This document shows positions 60,441 to 64,000 of a DNA stretch of 64,000 nt, in pieces (the stretch's first letter is position 1; the number at the start of each line of letters is the position of its first letter). Source of the DNA: Acetobacterium woodii (lineage in GTDB: Bacteria; Bacillota; Clostridia; Eubacteriales; Eubacteriaceae); contig JACQZP010000021.1 in NCBI GenBank assembly GCA_016213825.1, forward strand, positions 1 through 64,000. The letters are read 5' to 3'. A program made the position numbers and the translations under genes. The notes beneath the pieces were generated by a model. The model searched no databases. It saw nothing but the letters and a program-made list of their open reading frames with translations, and was not told the origin of the DNA.

Positions 60441-60472
60441 AAAGCAAAAAAACAAAAGAAAGAAGGTTTAAT

Positions 60473-63400
60473 ATGGAAGAAGAAGAACGCACTGAAATTG
60501 ACAACACGCTGATCCTGGCGGCTGAAGTAGCCGAAGGCAAAAGCAGGAGAATCATAAAAAAACATCTGTCCACCAAACTACTTGGTTTCACCCTGGCTAT
60601 CCTGGCTGTTGCCGTCATCGCACTTGGTATTCTATCTTATAATATGGGCTCATCAGCGCTGCTGGAACAGGCCAATACCGATGCCCAAAAATACACCAAC
60701 GAGGGTGCATCTCACGTGGGTGCCATCATTGCCGGAAATCTCGCCACTCTGGATGAGGTCACCCTGCGTAGCGGTGTCGCCAGCATGGACTGGAACACCC
60801 AGGTAGCTGCCATTGCTGGCGATGCTGAAAAACTGGGCTATCAGGATATTGCCGTCATGAACATGGCTGGTCATGCTAAATACCTTGTGGGCGGCGGCGA
60901 GTTTGACTCAGCCGGGCAGTTTTGGTACACCGATGGTTTTAAAGGCGAAACCGCAATTTCTGATGTGGCCATCAGCAAGGTGACCCTGAAGCCGGTGGTC
61001 TTTGATGTAGCGCCAATTAAAAACAATGGCCAGGTGGTCGGATTATTAGTTGGTCGACGAGATCCTACCTTTTTAAAAGACACCACTGATGCCATGGGCG
61101 ATGGCGTCCGTCAATATGGGTTCGTCGTTAACGCCGAGGGTGGCTTTATGGCCCACCCCGATGATGAAGTCATCATGAATCAGACCAATGTATTTGACGA
61201 AATCGAAAACAATGGTGCCTGGAAAGATTTTGGCATGGCCTTTAAAGAAATGGGTGCTGGACAAACTGGCATGCTCACCTATCGCTTAAATGGTGCAACC
61301 AAAATTGGTGCCACTGCTCCCATTCCGGGAACCAACTGGACCCTGGTCATTGCCCAGTATGAAAGTGATGTACTGGCACCAATGATTCATTTAAGAAACA
61401 TCACCTTGTTGATCTCCCTGATTGTGCTCTTACTTGGTGGCGTAGCGGCTTATATTCTGGCCAAACGGATCACCAAACCGATTGTGGAATTAACCGCATT
61501 AGCCGATCAGATGGCACTGGGTCATGTGGATCTGACCATTTCCGCCTCCAGCGAAGACGAAATTGGTGCCCTGATGGATTCCTTTGAAACCATCATTGAA
61601 AACCGCAAAGACCAGGCCGATGCCGCCCGCCGTTTATCCGAAGGTGATTTCGCGGTAGCGATCATCCCCCAATCGGACAAGGATGTCCTGGCATACTCGC
61701 TAATTGATGTGGTTTCCGAAATGAATAAGGTCAACGAGGGAATCAAAAAAATTGGCACAGCTGCTCAGGAAGGGCAACTGAACTACCGGGGCAATACCAC
61801 CGAGTATGTCGGTGCTTTCAAAGACATGATTGTCAGTCTGAACAATATGGTCAATACCTTTGTGAAACCACTTAAAGTTGCCAGTAAAGCCATTGAGCGC
61901 ATTGGCAATGGCGTCATTCCTCCAAAAATAACGACCGACTATAAAGGGGATTTCAACGATCTTAAAAACAGCATTAATGCCTGTATCGACGGGTTGGGCG
62001 CCCTTACGGAAGGCAGTCATGTGCTCGGTTTGATGTCGGTAAATGATCTGAATCAGAAGATTGAAGGGACCTATGCAGGTATTTACTTGGAAATTTCTGA
62101 ATCCATTAACGAAGTTCATGCCCAGCTGACTCATATTGTGGAAATTGCCACCAACATCGCGGTCGGCGATCTTTGTGATCTGGAAAACCTGAAAGAAATC
62201 GGACAGCGCAGTGACAATGACACACTGATCCCAAGCTTTATCTCGATGATTGAGAGCATTACACTGCTGGTAGCCGAAACCCAGTCCATGACCCGGATTG
62301 CCGTTGAAGGCGATCTGACTAATCGGGGCGATCTGACCAAATTCCAAGGCGAATATGCCAAGGTGGTGGAAGGCTTCAATCAGACGTTGGATGTAGTCAT
62401 TGAGCCCATCAATGCGGCATCGGCAACGCTGAAAGAACTGGCTCAAGGGAACCTGAACACGACCATGACCGGCGACTTTAAAGGCCAACATGGCCAGATC
62501 AAAGAAGACATGAACCAGACCATTGCCTTCCTGAAAGATTACGTCTCAGAAATTACCGAAACACTGGAAGAAATTGGTCGAGGAAACCTGAATCAGGAAA
62601 TCACCCGCTACTATCTGGGCGATTTCGAAGCGATTAAAACAGCCCTCAATCGGATTACGTCCAGTCTCAGCACCACCATGTTCGATATCAACAATGCGGC
62701 CGGACAGGTTGAAAGCGGTGCTCGTCAGATTTCTGACGGGGGCCAGGCGTTGGCGCAGGGTGCAACGGAACAAGCCAGTGCCATTCAGGAACTCACCGCC
62801 TCCATTGATGAGGTGGCTCAGGAAACCAAGCAGAATGCAGTCCGGGCCAACGAAGCCAATCAACGTTCCATTGAGGTTCGCAACAATGCCGAAATTGGCA
62901 ATGTCCGAATGAACAATATGGTTACGGCGATGGTGGACATTAATGTCTCCTCTCAGAGTATTTCTAAAATCATTAAGGTCATCGATGACATCGCCTTCCA
63001 GACCAATATTCTGGCATTAAATGCGGCGGTGGAAGCGGCCCGGGCCGGACAACACGGTAAGGGCTTTGCGGTTGTCGCCGAAGAGGTCCGTACCCTGGCT
63101 GCCCGCAGTGCCGAAGCGGCCAAAGAAACCACCGGACTGATTGAAGGCTCCATCGATAAAGTCTCAGTTGGCTCTAAAATTGCTGATGAAACTGCCGAAA
63201 GTTTGACTCAGATCCTGGCTGATATTGAAAAGGTCACCAGTCTGGTGGGCAATATCGCCCGGGCTTCTAACGATCAGGCTTCGGAAATTGCCCAGATTAC
63301 CCAGGGTATCGAACAGGTTTCCCAGGTGGTCCAAACCAACTCCGCGACCGCTGAAGAAAGCGCTGCCGCCAGCGAGGAACTCTCCGGCCAGGCGGAAATG

Positions 63401-63547
63401 CTTAAACAGATGGTGGGTGCGTTTACGATTAAAAACAGTAACACCAGCTCCACCCCCACCCCCATCCAACCAAGCTTCGACCCGGAACCAGCCCCCACGG
63501 CTGAACCCCGGATTGACCTGGATGATTGGGATAATGATAAGTATTAA
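60473..63547 (+). CDS. Methyl-accepting chemotaxis protein with Cache sensor
   Basis: Transmembrane chemoreceptor of 1024 residues. A cytoplasmic N-tail is followed by TM1 (about 32-57), a double-Cache-like extracytoplasmic sensor (about 58-305), TM2 (about 308-329), a HAMP domain (about 330-380), further HAMP-like repeats to about 720 and the signalling domain. The kinase-contact hairpin is at about 840-870 ([38 protein letters not shown]). The tail is long, Pro/Ser/Thr-rich and acidic, with no adaptation pentapeptide. Ligand unknown. AAGG lies 6 nt before the ATG; no che genes are nearby, so the signalling core must be elsewhere. Confidence 0.94.
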   Translation: MEEEERTEIDNTLILAAEVAEGKSRRIIKKHLSTKLLGFTLAILAVAVIALGILSYNMGSSALLEQANTDAQKYTNEGASHVGAIIAGNLATLDEVTLRSGVASMDWNTQVAAIAGDAEKLGYQDIAVMNMAGHAKYLVGGGEFDSAGQFWYTDGFKGETAISDVAISKVTLKPVVFDVAPIKNNGQVVGLLVGRRDPTFLKDTTDAMGDGVRQYGFVVNAEGGFMAHPDDEVIMNQTNVFDEIENNGAWKDFGMAFKEMGAGQTGMLTYRLNGATKIGATAPIPGTNWTLVIAQYESDVLAPMIHLRNITLLISLIVLLLGGVAAYILAKRITKPIVELTALADQMALGHVDLTISASSEDEIGALMDSFETIIENRKDQADAARRLSEGDFAVAIIPQSDKDVLAYSLIDVVSEMNKVNEGIKKIGTAAQEGQLNYRGNTTEYVGAFKDMIVSLNNMVNTFVKPLKVASKAIERIGNGVIPPKITTDYKGDFNDLKNSINACIDGLGALTEGSHVLGLMSVNDLNQKIEGTYAGIYLEISESINEVHAQLTHIVEIATNIAVGDLCDLENLKEIGQRSDNDTLIPSFISMIESITLLVAETQSMTRIAVEGDLTNRGDLTKFQGEYAKVVEGFNQTLDVVIEPINAASATLKELAQGNLNTTMTGDFKGQHGQIKEDMNQTIAFLKDYVSEITETLEEIGRGNLNQEITRYYLGDFEAIKTALNRITSSLSTTMFDINNAAGQVESGARQISDGGQALAQGATEQASAIQELTASIDEVAQETKQNAVRANEANQRSIEVRNNAEIGNVRMNNMVTAMVDINVSSQSISKIIKVIDDIAFQTNILALNAAVEAARAGQHGKGFAVVAEEVRTLAARSAEAAKETTGLIEGSIDKVSVGSKIADETAESLTQILADIEKVTSLVGNIARASNDQASEIAQITQGIEQVSQVVQTNSATAEESAAASEELSGQAEMLKQMVGAFTIKNSNTSSTPTPIQPSFDPEPAPTAEPRIDLDDWDNDKY

Positions 63548-63584
63548 ATAATCCCCAAGCCAGGTAAACCACGCCACTAGCTAC

Positions 63585-63627
63585 AAATCCCCCGGTGCAC
63601 CAAGAAGGTGTGACGGGGGATTTTATT
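63585..63627 (+). terminator. Terminator after the chemoreceptor gene
   Basis: AAATCCCCCG / CGGGGGATTT arms with inner TGCACC/GGTGT pairing, then TTTTATT. Confidence 0.88.
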
Positions 63628-63647
63628 ATTTTAATTTAGAATCACTC

Positions 63648-63676
63648 TTGATTTTATTTCCGGTTAAGGTTATAAT
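63648..63676 (+). promoter_or_regulatory. Promoter of the bacteriohemerythrin gene
   Basis: TTGATT (63648-63653), 17-bp spacer, perfect TATAAT (63671-63676). Confidence 0.75.
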
Positions 63677-63733
63677 TTCTACATACCTATTATAAAAATG
63701 AATCATCATAATTTTTTTGCAGGAGGAATTAAT

Positions 63734-64000
63734 ATGGCAATCGTATGGACCAAAGATTTATCAGTTGGCGTGGGCAGCATTGACACCCAGCATCAACAAT
63801 TATTTAAAATGGCCGATGAACTTTTTGAAGCCGGTAAAACTGGCAAAACCAAAGAAAAAATCGGTGAACTCCTTAGTTTCCTGGATAGTTATACCAAACA
63901 GCATTTCAGCGATGAAGAAGCCTATATGAAAAGCATCAATTACCCGGGACTGGCCGAACAACAGGCGGCTCACAAGGCCTTTGTCAGCGAACTGGCTAAA
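63734..64000 (+). CDS. Bacteriohemerythrin, truncated by window end
   Basis: An oxygen-binding di-iron protein; the first 89 codons are in the window and the rest is beyond it. The fold is clear: VWTKDLSVGVGSIDTQHQQL (first ligand His in DTQHQQLF), then the HFSDEE motif and AEQQAAHKAF supplying further His/Glu ligands. AGGAGG is 8 nt before the ATG. It may buffer or sense oxygen in this strict anaerobe, perhaps linked to the chemoreceptor upstream, though each has its own promoter or terminator. Confidence 0.93.
   Translation, partial: MAIVWTKDLSVGVGSIDTQHQQLFKMADELFEAGKTGKTKEKIGELLSFLDSYTKQHFSDEEAYMKSINYPGLAEQQAAHKAFVSELAK

Larger units (their letters stand above)
59793..60472. other. 680-bp region between HTH paralogue 2 and the chemoreceptor gene
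   Basis: It holds MITE copy 10 (59825-59981), then AT-rich sequence, a TATAAT at about 60254-60259 with no good -35, and a GC-richer leader block (60308-60410) before the chemoreceptor gene, listed separately. No frame is supported. Confidence 0.55.

Noticed and set aside
61700-62491. Minus-strand 263-codon frame within the chemoreceptor gene
   Set aside because: It is a shadow of the chemoreceptor codons with no start signals.
1-64000. tRNA or rRNA genes
   Set aside because: No T-arm or acceptor-stem pattern was seen by eye on either strand; a tRNAscan run would settle this.

Overview
The window comes from a low-GC Gram-positive anaerobe of the class Clostridia. Gene content and style (Cheo-type LexA box, T-box leaders, Prp-processed L27, a selenium accessory gene, many TTG/GTG starts) fit the Eubacteriaceae, and Acetobacterium is my best guess from memory of gene order; I could not run a database check. 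No tRNA, rRNA, CRISPR array, prophage or intact transposase was seen.

Region 1 (0-26.8 kb) is mostly housekeeping, largely on the minus strand. A tyrosine recombinase and lexA point right. They face zapA, the pheS-pheT-dprA unit behind a Phe T-box, trkH-trkA-trmH, and infC-rpmI-rplT with an AUU start and an L20-type leader. Next come an aromatic-amino-acid-type ABC transporter behind a T-box with a Tyr specifier, thrS behind a Thr T-box, a B12-type radical SAM protein, ychF, and the run rplU-prp-rpmA / obgE / yhbY-nadD-yqeK-rsfS. A class B sortase and ndk close the region.

Region 2 (26.8-28.0 kb) has no intact gene. It has a minus-strand promoter at one end, a minus-strand terminator at the other, and diverged short repeats between them.

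Region 3 (28.0-44.4 kb) mixes a split radical SAM pair (TIGR03960/TIGR03936 type), a methyltransferase, a LolD-type ATPase overlapping a Ser/Thr kinase, an OFA-type MFS carrier, DUF445, ilvE, a flavin reductase, two tiny genes, a sulfur-trafficking operon (tusA, dsrE-like, cysteine desulfurase, NifU-MIP18 fusion), a lipoprotein acetolactate decarboxylase and yqeC.

Region 4 (44.5-64 kb) is rich in signal transduction: a V4R sensor with a PAS-GGDEF cyclase, two tandem EAL-HDOD proteins, two paralogous helix-turn-helix proteins of about 495 residues with no family I recognise, a large chemoreceptor and a bacteriohemerythrin cut by the window end. Ten copies of a palindromic ~155-bp MITE-like element lie between 31.6 and 60.0 kb and none before. 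Several sit just upstream of the signalling genes and create false upstream start codons. The two HTH proteins with the EAL-HDOD pair are the best candidates for something undescribed.
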